From Halomonas sp. (GTDB taxonomy: Bacteria; Pseudomonadota; Gammaproteobacteria; Pseudomonadales; Halomonadaceae): 33,378 bases of DNA. Below the pieces are notes generated by a model that saw only the letters and a program-made list of their open reading frames with translations, was not told the origin of the DNA and made no database searches. The stretch is taken from contig PUOM01000038.1 in assembly GCA_003552795.1 (NCBI GenBank), positions 1 to 33,378 on the forward strand, written 5' to 3'. Shown in pieces: positions 23,697 to 30,733 of this stretch; positions within the stretch are counted from its first letter, which is position 1; each line of letters begins with the position of its first letter. A program made the translations under genes and the position numbers.

Positions 23697-25004
23697 ATGT
23701 GCGACCCCGCCCGACCCAAGCCTCTGCCCGTCGTCGCGACCGCTCTCACCCTGCTGATGGCGGCGCTGACAGCCGCAGCGGACGAGGCACCCGTGCCGCT
23801 GGCCATACCCGAGCTCGAGCCGGAGACGCCGGACACCCTGACTCTGGATAGCCGGGTTGTCGTCCCTCGGATGCGGCCACTCGACGCAGGGCCCGAGCAG
23901 GAACTTGGCGACGTCAGGCCCGTGCTACCCGGGGATGAGACCGACAGCGAGGCCAGGGCGCGACCTGGCCTGCCCCGGGCCGGCGACAGGGGCGGCGACA
24001 GGGGCGAGCAGAACGCCACGGCACCGACGCAACCCGACGCCCCCCTGCCCGACGCGGACATCGAGCAGGGCCCCATGGTGACTCTCACTCCCCCCGAGCC
24101 CATTGAGCCGCCGCCGCTCAAGCCCCTGGAGATCATGCTGGACTGGTACCCGGGGCCCCAGCACGCTGCCCTGCTGATCGCTCAGCACAAGGGCATTCTG
24201 GAACGTCATGGTCTGCAGGTGACCCTGACGACCCCTGCCGACCCCGGCCTGCCGACGAGGCTGCTGGCCGCCGGGCGCATCGACCTGGCCGTGAGTCGCC
24301 AGCCGCTGCTGCACCTGCAGGTGGATCGTGGCCTGCCGCTGGCGCGGGTGGGTACCCTGGTCGCGCTGCCCCTGACGGGCCTGCTGCTGCGCGATAACGA
24401 CAGCATCGCGTCGCCGTCGGACCTGGCGGGCAGACGCATCGGCTATTCGGTGGAAGAGAGCAGCGCACTGCTGCTGCCGGCACTGCTCAAGCCCCACGGC
24501 ATCACCATGGACGAGCTGGAACTGGTGGACGTCAACTTTGGTGCCGTGGTCGAGATGGCGGATCAGGAACTGGACGGGGTGTTCACGCCTCAGCACCTCG
24601 CCCTGGCTCGGCGCCTGGGCGACGAGGGCGTCGCCACCCGCCTGGTGCGCCTGGAAGAGCATGGCATTCCTCGCCACGAGGGGCTGATCCTGGTGGCCAA
24701 CCGCGACCGGCTCGGCGCCCAGCAGGAGAGCCTGCGCCGCCTGCTGGATGCCCTGGCCGAGGCCACCGCCTGGAGCCTGGAGCATCCCCAGGCGGCCTGG
24801 GAGCTGCTGGCGGAGAACGAGCCCATCCTGGATACCCCCGCCAACCGCGACACCTGGATGCCCCTGCTGCTGCGACTGAGCGCGCGTCCCGCCGCCCTCG
24901 ATCAGGGTGGCTACGCGCGCTTCGAGGCCTTCCTGCATGAGCAGGGCCTGGTCGAGACCCTGACGCCGGTAGACAAGATGGCGGTCGACGTGGGCGCACC
25001 CTGA
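23697..25004 (+). CDS. THI5/NMT1-like periplasmic substrate-binding protein with long Pro/Asp-rich linker
   Basis: A 435-residue exported protein. ATG 23697 is preferred over GTG 23667; GGAG precedes it and a signal peptide then starts directly (residues 1-30, LPVVATALTLLMAALTAAA). Residues 31-143 are low complexity, rich in Pro, Asp, Glu and Gly. From residue 144 the NMT1/THI5 fold begins with LEIMLDWYPGPQHAALLIAQHKGILERHGL, then TRLLAAGRIDLAVS and SPSDLAGRRIGYS. The fold binds thiamin pyrimidine precursors or sulfonates in ABC importers. No permease or ATPase gene is near. Its stop overlaps the next ATG (TGATG). Ligand unknown. Confidence 0.82.
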   Translation: MCDPARPKPLPVVATALTLLMAALTAAADEAPVPLAIPELEPETPDTLTLDSRVVVPRMRPLDAGPEQELGDVRPVLPGDETDSEARARPGLPRAGDRGGDRGEQNATAPTQPDAPLPDADIEQGPMVTLTPPEPIEPPPLKPLEIMLDWYPGPQHAALLIAQHKGILERHGLQVTLTTPADPGLPTRLLAAGRIDLAVSRQPLLHLQVDRGLPLARVGTLVALPLTGLLLRDNDSIASPSDLAGRRIGYSVEESSALLLPALLKPHGITMDELELVDVNFGAVVEMADQELDGVFTPQHLALARRLGDEGVATRLVRLEEHGIPRHEGLILVANRDRLGAQQESLRRLLDALAEATAWSLEHPQAAWELLAENEPILDTPANRDTWMPLLLRLSARPAALDQGGYARFEAFLHEQGLVETLTPVDKMAVDVGAP

Positions 25005-26407
25005 TGGACGAGCCACTGATCTTTCTCGACCTGGAGACCACCGGGGTCCGCACGACCCGGGACCGCATCATCGAGATTGCCGCCCTGCGCCTCGAGCACG
25101 GGGAGGTGATTTCACGCTGGCACCGGCTGATCAACCCCGGGGTGCGCATCCCCGCCCCCATCAGCCAGCTGACAGGGATTGACGATGCCATGGTCGAGGA
25201 CGCCCCCGCCTTCGACCAGATCGCCGCGGAGCTCAGGGAGTGGCTGGGCGATGCACCGCTGGTCGCCCACAACGCTCGCTTCGACCATGGCTTTCTGCGC
25301 AACGCCTATCAGCGGGCGGGACTGGAGTACCACGCCGAGGTGATCTGCACCCTGCGCCTCTCGCGACGCCTGGCACCTCAGCATCGCGAGCACAACCTGG
25401 CGGCCCTGCTGGAACGCCATGGCATCGCCTCGCCCGGCCGCCATCGCGCCATGGCCGACGCCGAGGCCCTGCTCGCTCTCTGGAAGCAGTGGCAGCGAGA
25501 GTATCCGGTCCGGCGGCTGAGTGACGAGATCCAGCGCCAGCGCCGCCTGCCCAGCCTGCCCCCCCACCTCGATCCGGGCATGATCCAGGCCATCCCCGGG
25601 ACGCCGGGGGTCTACCTGATGCATGGGGAGAACGACCTGCCGCTCTACATCGGCAAGAGCGTGAACCTCAGAGCTCGGGTCATGAGCCATTTCCAGGCCG
25701 ACCACCGCGAGGATCGCGAAATGCGCCTCGCCCAGCAGGTGAGGCGCGTCGACTGGCGGGAAACGGCCGGCGATCTGGGTGCCCAGCTGCTGGAGGCGCG
25801 GCTGGTCAAGGAGCGCCAGCCCATCATGAATCGTCGCCTGCGCCGTGCGGGTCGGCTGACGGGATGGTCGTGGCCGGAGAGCGCCAGCCGACCCGAACTG
25901 CGTCGCGCCGAAACGCTCACCGGAAGAGAGGCGGCCGAGATGATGGGGCTGTTTCGCAGCGCTCGGGAGGCCCGGCAGGCGCTGCACCGGATCGCCATGG
26001 ACCAGGGACTCTGCCTGCGACTGCTGGGGCTGGAGGCGGGGCGCGGGGCCTGTTTCGCCAGCCAGCTGGGCCGCTGTCGCGGCGCCTGCCGGGGCGACGA
26101 ACCTCTGGAGGCGCACAGCGCACGGGGCAGAGAGGCGCTGTCGCGTCTGCGCATCCATCACTGGCCCTGGTCAGGGCGCCTGGCCATCGGCGAGCGCGGC
26201 CCCACCGGCGCCGAGGCCTGGCACCTCGTGGACCACTGGTGCCATCTGGGCAGCGCCGACTCCCTGGCCCAGCTCGACGCGCTTGGCGGGGCCACGGGAC
26301 GCTTCGACGTCGACACCTACCGGATACTGCGCCGCTTCCTCGATGGCGACGGCGCCGAGCGGCTGTCCCTGGTCACGCTACCCCGCCCGGCAGACGCCTT
26401 GCCCTGA
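25004..26407 (+). CDS. DEDDh 3'-5' exonuclease fused to GIY-YIG (UvrC/Cho-like) nuclease
   Basis: A 467-residue cytoplasmic protein. Residues 4-165 are a DnaQ-type exonuclease: FLDLETTG (D9, E11), NARFDHGFL (D94), HRAMADAEAL (H147, D152). Residues 196-285 are a GIY-YIG domain as in UvrC/Cho: GTPGVYLM, LYIGKSVNLRARVMSHF (Arg223) and the metal Glu264 in GAQLLEARLVKERQP. The C-terminal 180 residues include a Cys-containing block (GACFASQLGRCRGACRG) like that found in UvrC-related proteins. The fusion is known from proteobacteria and actinobacteria and presumably acts in DNA repair, incising and trimming. It begins in the last codon of the binding-protein gene, a surprising partner. Confidence 0.9.
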   Translation: MDEPLIFLDLETTGVRTTRDRIIEIAALRLEHGEVISRWHRLINPGVRIPAPISQLTGIDDAMVEDAPAFDQIAAELREWLGDAPLVAHNARFDHGFLRNAYQRAGLEYHAEVICTLRLSRRLAPQHREHNLAALLERHGIASPGRHRAMADAEALLALWKQWQREYPVRRLSDEIQRQRRLPSLPPHLDPGMIQAIPGTPGVYLMHGENDLPLYIGKSVNLRARVMSHFQADHREDREMRLAQQVRRVDWRETAGDLGAQLLEARLVKERQPIMNRRLRRAGRLTGWSWPESASRPELRRAETLTGREAAEMMGLFRSAREARQALHRIAMDQGLCLRLLGLEAGRGACFASQLGRCRGACRGDEPLEAHSARGREALSRLRIHHWPWSGRLAIGERGPTGAEAWHLVDHWCHLGSADSLAQLDALGGATGRFDVDTYRILRRFLDGDGAERLSLVTLPRPADALP

Positions 26408-26471
26408 GGCCGAATGCCCGTTCGGGCAGTGCCCGCCGCCTTCCCGTGGCCGGCCCACCGACGCGGCACGC

Positions 26472-27251
26472 CTAGTCCGGGTGGCGGGCCAGAAACGCCT
26501 CCACCGCGTCGCGAAAGGCCTCGGGCTGCTCGGCATGCAGCCAGTGCCCCGCCTCCAGGGTCACCACTTCCGCCTCCGGCAACACCGCCTTCAGGGCAGG
26601 AAGCATGGAGTCGGTAACGTAGGGCGAGTTGGCGCCGCGCAGCACCAGGGTCGGCCCCGAGAAGGCTCCCTCGCCCGCCGGTGGCGCCATGACGGTCTCG
26701 TAGTCGGACTGAATCGCGTCGAGCCCCAGGCGCAGCCTGAGCCCGCCCGCCTCGGCGCGCTCCAGGTTGGTGGCCAGGAACAGCCGCACCGCCCGCTCCT
26801 TGACGTGCTCACCCAGCAGCTCGTCGGCCTCGCGGCGGTTGGCCGGCTGGCCCTCCTCCAGGCGACGCAGGCCGGCAAACACGGTGTCGTGGTCGTGACC
26901 GTAGGCAACCGGGGCGATGTCGCCGATGATCAGCGAGGCCGCCCGCTCAGGCGCCAGCCGCGCCAGCGAGATCACCACCTTGCCGCCCATGGAGTGGCCC
27001 AGCAGGTGGGCACGGGGCACCCGGAGACGATCCAGCAGCCGGATCACGTCCCCGGCCATGGCGTCGTACCCCATGCCCTCGGCGTGGGGTGAGCGGCCAT
27101 GATTGCGCAGGTCCACGGCGATCACCCGCCGCATCTCCTGCCACGCCTTGACGTGGGACCGCCAGTTATCGGCGCTGCCGAACAGGCCATGGATGACCAC
27201 CAGCGGCACGCCTTCGCCGCCGGTATCCAGATAGTTGAGCGCTAAGGACAT
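26472..27251 (-). CDS. ybfF: Alpha/beta-fold hydrolase, YbfF esterase family
   Basis: A 259-residue protein; ATG 27251 follows GGAGAG. The fold begins LNYLDTGGEGVPLVVIHGLFGSADNW with the oxyanion HGLFG; the nucleophile is Ser87 in GHSMGG, and the catalytic His sits in LEAGHWLHAEQPE near the C-terminus. YbfF enzymes hydrolyse short acyl esters and acyl-CoA-like thioesters in vitro; the physiological substrate is unclear. It starts 34 bp after yhhQ on the same strand, so it is likely co-transcribed from the yhhQ promoter. Confidence 0.88.
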   Translation of the reverse strand: MSLALNYLDTGGEGVPLVVIHGLFGSADNWRSHVKAWQEMRRVIAVDLRNHGRSPHAEGMGYDAMAGDVIRLLDRLRVPRAHLLGHSMGGKVVISLARLAPERAASLIIGDIAPVAYGHDHDTVFAGLRRLEEGQPANRREADELLGEHVKERAVRLFLATNLERAEAGGLRLRLGLDAIQSDYETVMAPPAGEGAFSGPTLVLRGANSPYVTDSMLPALKAVLPEAEVVTLEAGHWLHAEQPEAFRDAVEAFLARHPD

Positions 27252-27260
27252 GGGACTCTC

Positions 27261-27284
27261 TCCTCGGCCGGTTCCTCGGCCGGT
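27261..27284. repeat. Perfect 12-bp tandem duplication in the yhhQ-ybfF gap
   Basis: TCCTCGGCCGGT occurs twice head to tail (27261-27272, 27273-27284). On the coding minus strand each copy ends in GAGGA, so the ribosome-binding region of ybfF is partly duplicated. Confidence 0.8.
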
Positions 27285-27285
27285 A

Positions 27286-27969
27286 TCAGGGGCGGGATCT
27301 CGCCGCGGGGGCCGCCGGCGTCTCGGCCTGAGTGGCCGCCACCAGGCGACGGCTCAGGGTCGCCAGCAGCACGCCGTAAAGCGGCACGAAGAACAGCAGG
27401 CTGATGATCAGCTTGATGACATAGTCGACCCAGGCGATCTCCAGCCAGTTGGCCGCCATGAAGGGATCTGGGCTGCTGTAGAAGGCGATCGAAAAGAAGG
27501 CGAAGGTATCCGCCAGGTTGCCCAGCACCGTGGAGACCGCCGGCGCCACCCACCAGGCCTTGAGGCCGCGCAGCCGGTCGAAGACCTGCACATCGAGCAG
27601 CTGGCCCAGCAGGTAGGCCATGAAGCTGGCCACGGCGATACGCGCCACGAACAGATCCCACTCTCCCAGGGCCTCGAGGCCGGCGTAGCTGCCCCGCGGG
27701 AAGACCACCGAGACCACATAGGAGATGACCAGCGCCGGCAGCATGACGCGCATCACGATGGCACGGGCCGGCTCCTTGCCGAAAAGACGCACGGTCAGAT
27801 CGGTGGCCAGGAAGATGAACGGGAAGCTGAAGGCCCCCCAGGTGGTGTGAAAGCCGAACAGCGTAAAGGGCAGCTGTACCAGATAGTTGCTGGCGGCGAT
27901 CACCAGCACATGGAAGCTGATCAGCAGGCCCAGCAGGCGGCGCTGCTGGGCGTCGGAAAGCGCGAACAC
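27286..27969 (-). CDS. yhhQ: Queuosine precursor (preQ0/preQ1) transporter, YhhQ/VUT family
   Basis: A 227-residue, roughly six-helix membrane protein. GTG 27969 is favoured: AAGGA lies 7 nt upstream, and the product (MFALSDAQQRRLLGLLISFHVLVIAASNYLV in outline) matches the family start and E. coli length (221). Family segments are FHTTWGAFSFPFIFLATDLTVRLFGKEPAR, ASFMAYLLGQLLDVQVFDRLR, and VSTVLGNLADTFAFFSIAFY. YhhQ imports 7-cyano- and 7-aminomethyl-7-deazaguanine for tRNA queuosine. A preQ1-I-like leader overlaps its ribosome site. It precedes ybfF. Confidence 0.92.
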   Translation of the reverse strand: MFALSDAQQRRLLGLLISFHVLVIAASNYLVQLPFTLFGFHTTWGAFSFPFIFLATDLTVRLFGKEPARAIVMRVMLPALVISYVVSVVFPRGSYAGLEALGEWDLFVARIAVASFMAYLLGQLLDVQVFDRLRGLKAWWVAPAVSTVLGNLADTFAFFSIAFYSSPDPFMAANWLEIAWVDYVIKLIISLLFFVPLYGVLLATLSRRLVAATQAETPAAPAARSRP

Positions 27970-27975
27970 GGCGAC

Positions 27976-28012
27976 ATCCTTTTTTTGCGGGAGGGGTGAG
28001 GGAACCCTCGTG
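27976..28012 (-). ncRNA. Candidate preQ1-I riboswitch in the yhhQ leader
   Basis: On the minus strand the leader reads GAGGG (28009-28005), loop UUCCCUCA, then CCCUC (27995-27991), CCGC, and A7 running into GGA (27980-27977). This fits the preQ1-I layout: stem P1 GAGGG/CCCUC, a GUUC-type first loop with a free C, an A-rich strand, and a pseudoknot pairing loop CCU or UCC with the AGG/GGA of the ribosome site. Ligand binding would hide the site and shut off a preQ1 transporter. GAGGG can also pair with a nearer CCCUC, giving an alternative hairpin. Confidence 0.6.
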
Positions 28013-28045
28013 AAACGGGCTGACGGGGTCAGCGTGCGGTCGCGC

Positions 28046-28074
28046 ATTATACGGACCCCACTCGCCGCTGGCCA
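28046..28074 (-). promoter_or_regulatory. Candidate sigma70 promoter for yhhQ-ybfF
   Basis: On the minus strand a perfect -10 TATAAT (28051-28046) lies 17 bp after TGGCCA (28074-28069, four of six). It would give a leader of about 70 nt containing the preQ1-like element. Confidence 0.6.
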
Positions 28075-28088
28075 TGCCGACCAACGCA

Positions 28089-28112
28089 GACGCCGCCCCG
28101 AAGGGCGGCGTC
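28089..28112. terminator. Hairpin terminator after prpE
   Basis: 10-bp perfect stem GACGCCGCCC/GGGCGGCGTC with a CGAA tetraloop, 21 bp after the prpE stop on the minus strand. It also borders the yhhQ promoter. No long U-tract. Confidence 0.55.
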
Positions 28113-28133
28113 ATGCGAGGCACGCTCAGCGGG

Positions 28134-30044
28134 TCAGAGCTGACGCGCATCCTGGGAGGCGCCCACCGAACGCGACTTCATGGCGTCGTGAACGTCCTGC
28201 AGGCTGGCCGGATCGTCGATGGTGGACGGCACGCCGTACTCCTTGCCGTCGGCGATATTGCGCAGCAGCTTGCGCAGGATCTTGCCGGAGCGAGTCTTGG
28301 GCAGGCGATCCACCACCAGCACCTGCTTGAAGCAGGCAATGGGCCCGATCTTGTCGCGCACCAGGGCGATCAGCTCCTGCTCGAGATCATCCTCACGTCC
28401 CTCGAACCCATCCTTGGGAATCACCAACCCGATGGGCAGCTGGCCCTTCAGGGCATCGTGGATACCGATCACCGCGCACTCGGCCACCGCCGAATGGGCG
28501 CCGACGACCTCTTCCATCTCGCCGGTGGAGAGGCGATGGCCGGCCACGTTGATGACGTCGTCGGTGCGTCCCATGATGAACAGGTAGCCATCCTCATCCA
28601 CATAGCCGCCGTCGCCGGTCAGGTAGTAGCCCGGGAAGGCCGCCATGTAGGCCGAATGGAAGCGCTGCGGGTCACCCCAGACGCCGACCAGGCAGCCCGG
28701 CGGCATCGGCTGCTTGATCACCACGGCCCCCTGTTCCATGGGGCCCATGCGCTCCCCCTCGCGGTCGAGGATCTGCACGTCGAAGCCCGGCACCGGCACG
28801 GTGGCACTGCCCGCCTTGGTGGGCATCGGCTCCAGGCCATGCAGGTTGGCGGCAATGGGCCAGCCGCTCTCGGTCTGCCACCAGTGATCGATCACCGGCA
28901 CGTCGAGCAGATCGTCCAGCCAGTGGAAGGTAGGCGGATCGAGGCGCTCACCGGCCAGGAACAGCGCCTTCATGCAGGAGATGTCGTACTCCTCGAGAAG
29001 CTTGCCGTCCGGATCCTCCTTCTTGATGGCCCGGAAGGCCGTGGGCGCCGTGAAGAAGCTCTTGACCTGATACTCCTCGATCAGCCGCCAGAAGGCACCG
29101 GCATCCGGTGTCTTCACCGGCTTGCCTTCGTAGACCACGCTGGTGGCCCCGCGCAGCAGCGGCGCATAGACGATATAGGAGTGACCCACTACCCAGCCCA
29201 CGTCCGAGGCGGAGAAGAACACCTCGCCGGGCTCAACGTCGTAGATGACATCCATGGAATAGGCCAGGGCCACCGCATAGCCGCCGGTGTCGCGAACCAC
29301 GCCCTTGGGCTTGCCGGTGGTGCCGGAGGTGTAGAGCACGTAGAGCGGGTCGGTGCCCTTTACCGGCACGCAGTCGGCCGGTTCGGCCTGAGCCATCAGG
29401 GCGGCCCAATCGTGGTCGCGCTCGCCCAGCTCGGCGGTGTGCTGCTCGCGCTGGAAGATCACGCAGGCATCAGGCTTGTGGGCACTCTGCTCGATAGCCG
29501 AATCGATGATGCCCTTGTAGGGCAGCACCTTGGTGCCCTCTATCCCGCAGGAGGCCGCGACCACTGCCTTGGGCGCGGCGTCTTCGATACGCACGGCCAG
29601 CTCGTGGGGGGCAAAGCCGCCGAAGACCACCGAGTGCACCGCGCCCAGGCGCGCGCAGGCGTACATGGCCACCAGCGCTTCGGGCACCATGGGCATGTAG
29701 ATCACCACCCGGTCGCCCTTCTCCACCCCCAGCTCCCTGAGAGCACCGGCGAAGCTGGCCACCTGGTCGCGCATCTCGCGATAGGTCAGGGTGCGCTTGG
29801 AGTCGGTGACCGGCGAGTCCCAGAAGATCGCCGGCTGATCGCCGCGCCCCTGCTCCACGTGGTGGTCCAGCGCCGCATAGGAGATATTCAGCTCGCCGTC
29901 GGCAAACCAGCGCGCATGGTCGGCCTCATCGTAGTGAAGGATCTGGGTCGGGGCCTTGAACCAGGGAATTCGACGGGCCTGCTCGGCCCAGAAGCTCTCC
30001 GGCTGCTCGATGGAGCGGCGAAATTCGTTGGCGTAAGTGCTCAT
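28134..30044 (-). CDS. prpE: Propionyl-CoA synthetase (AMP-forming)
   Basis: A 636-residue ANL-superfamily enzyme; ATG 30044 (MSTYANEFRRS) follows AGGA. It activates propionate to propionyl-CoA through a propionyl-AMP intermediate. Motifs: ATP loop YTSGTTGKPKGVVRD, PrpE-type HWWQTESGWPIAAN (acetyl-CoA synthetases differ here), TGDGGYVDEDGYLFIMGRTDDVINVAGHR, and the catalytic Lys588 in LPKTRSGKILRK. In Salmonella the equivalent lysine is acylated by Pat, and a Pat-like enzyme is encoded 15 kb away. No 2-methylcitrate genes adjoin. A divergent ArsR-type regulator lies across 365 bp. Confidence 0.93.
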   Translation of the reverse strand: MSTYANEFRRSIEQPESFWAEQARRIPWFKAPTQILHYDEADHARWFADGELNISYAALDHHVEQGRGDQPAIFWDSPVTDSKRTLTYREMRDQVASFAGALRELGVEKGDRVVIYMPMVPEALVAMYACARLGAVHSVVFGGFAPHELAVRIEDAAPKAVVAASCGIEGTKVLPYKGIIDSAIEQSAHKPDACVIFQREQHTAELGERDHDWAALMAQAEPADCVPVKGTDPLYVLYTSGTTGKPKGVVRDTGGYAVALAYSMDVIYDVEPGEVFFSASDVGWVVGHSYIVYAPLLRGATSVVYEGKPVKTPDAGAFWRLIEEYQVKSFFTAPTAFRAIKKEDPDGKLLEEYDISCMKALFLAGERLDPPTFHWLDDLLDVPVIDHWWQTESGWPIAANLHGLEPMPTKAGSATVPVPGFDVQILDREGERMGPMEQGAVVIKQPMPPGCLVGVWGDPQRFHSAYMAAFPGYYLTGDGGYVDEDGYLFIMGRTDDVINVAGHRLSTGEMEEVVGAHSAVAECAVIGIHDALKGQLPIGLVIPKDGFEGREDDLEQELIALVRDKIGPIACFKQVLVVDRLPKTRSGKILRKLLRNIADGKEYGVPSTIDDPASLQDVHDAMKSRSVGASQDARQL

Positions 30045-30409
30045 GATCGTCCTGTAGCAGGTCAGTGGCGTCGAATGAATTGTTGACACTGTAATGCACA
30101 TCGACGGCGATGCCTTCATACGATAGGCTAACTTTCGACAAAAGGTGGAGATGTCAGCGGTCACATTGTCAACAACGTGACGTGGATCAAACCCTGGCTC
30201 AACGCTGATGGGCACTCGCCCCCTCCGGCTTGCTTGGACTATGCTTTAATCAAGTGCTAAATGAGCAAAGCACGCTCGCCAGGGAACGGCCAGGACCCAG
30301 AGAGTCACGGGGCGCAGCCATGGGGACTTGACCTGAATGGCTGGCCGCGAGAGGAAGCCAGGGGTGAACGGCCAACCATCATCAGCACCTGCCAGCGCGG
30401 GGAATCAAC
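30045..30409. other. Long divergent intergenic region between prpE and arsR-type gene
   Basis: 365 bp without a supported gene. It contains TTGTTGACA (30080-30088) and its exact reverse complement TGTCAACAA (30167-30175), the latter within the near-palindrome TTGTCAACAA. A looser TGCTTT-N19-AAAGCA pair lies at 30242-30272. These could be operators for the ArsR-type protein or a propionate regulator. I could not settle a promoter on either strand. Confidence 0.5.
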
Positions 30410-30733
30410 ATGGGCAATTCCAACAGCACCTCAGCACGCCTCCTCGCCGGAGGGGACGACGCCATCGATCGGGCCTCGGCGCTGCTCAAGGCCATGGCCA
30501 ATGATAACCGGTTGCGCATCCTGTGCCTGCTCGATGGGCAGGAGCTATCGGTGACCGAGCTCAACAACCGACTCACCCTGAGCCAATCGGCGCTCTCCCA
30601 GCACCTGGCGATCCTGCGCCGGGAGAAACTGGTCACCACCCGGCGGGCCTCCCAGACCATCTATTATTCCTGGCACGGCGACAGTGCCCATACCATCATC
30701 GACGCCCTGGGCCGGCTGGGACTGGCCGACTAG
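30410..30733 (+). CDS. ArsR/SmtB-family winged-helix transcriptional regulator
   Basis: A 107-residue DNA-binding protein; ATG 30410 has GGGGAA before it. The winged helix covers residues 22-90, with LKAMANDNRLRILCLLDGQELSVTELNNRL, recognition helix LSQSALSQHLAILRREKLV, and wing TTRRASQTIYYSW. The metal motif ELCVCDL is absent. The sequence is closest in style to HlyU/BigR/SqrR persulfide sensors, but only one Cys (C39, in RILCLL) is present; the second C-terminal Cys of that group is missing. Ligand and target are unknown. Its stop shares CTAG with the convergent sohB stop. Confidence 0.88.
   Translation: MGNSNSTSARLLAGGDDAIDRASALLKAMANDNRLRILCLLDGQELSVTELNNRLTLSQSALSQHLAILRREKLVTTRRASQTIYYSWHGDSAHTIIDALGRLGLAD

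Noticed and set aside
21073-23757. 894-codon plus-strand open frame
   Set aside because: It crosses a tRNA, its terminator and yaeQ in another frame, and is then antisense to nhaP2. His/Gln-rich composition is what the complement of GC-rich coding DNA gives.
26415-26428. TGCCCG-TT-CGGGCA between the nuclease gene and ybfF
   Set aside because: Only 6 bp with a 2-nt gap and no U-tract; too weak to call a terminator.
28074-30086. 670-codon plus-strand open frame opposite prpE
   Set aside because: Fully antisense to a well supported acyl-CoA synthetase and shows no protein-family signal.
30261-30554. 97-codon frame in the prpE/arsR-type spacer
   Set aside because: Overlaps the regulator gene in another frame and lacks a ribosome site and protein-like composition.
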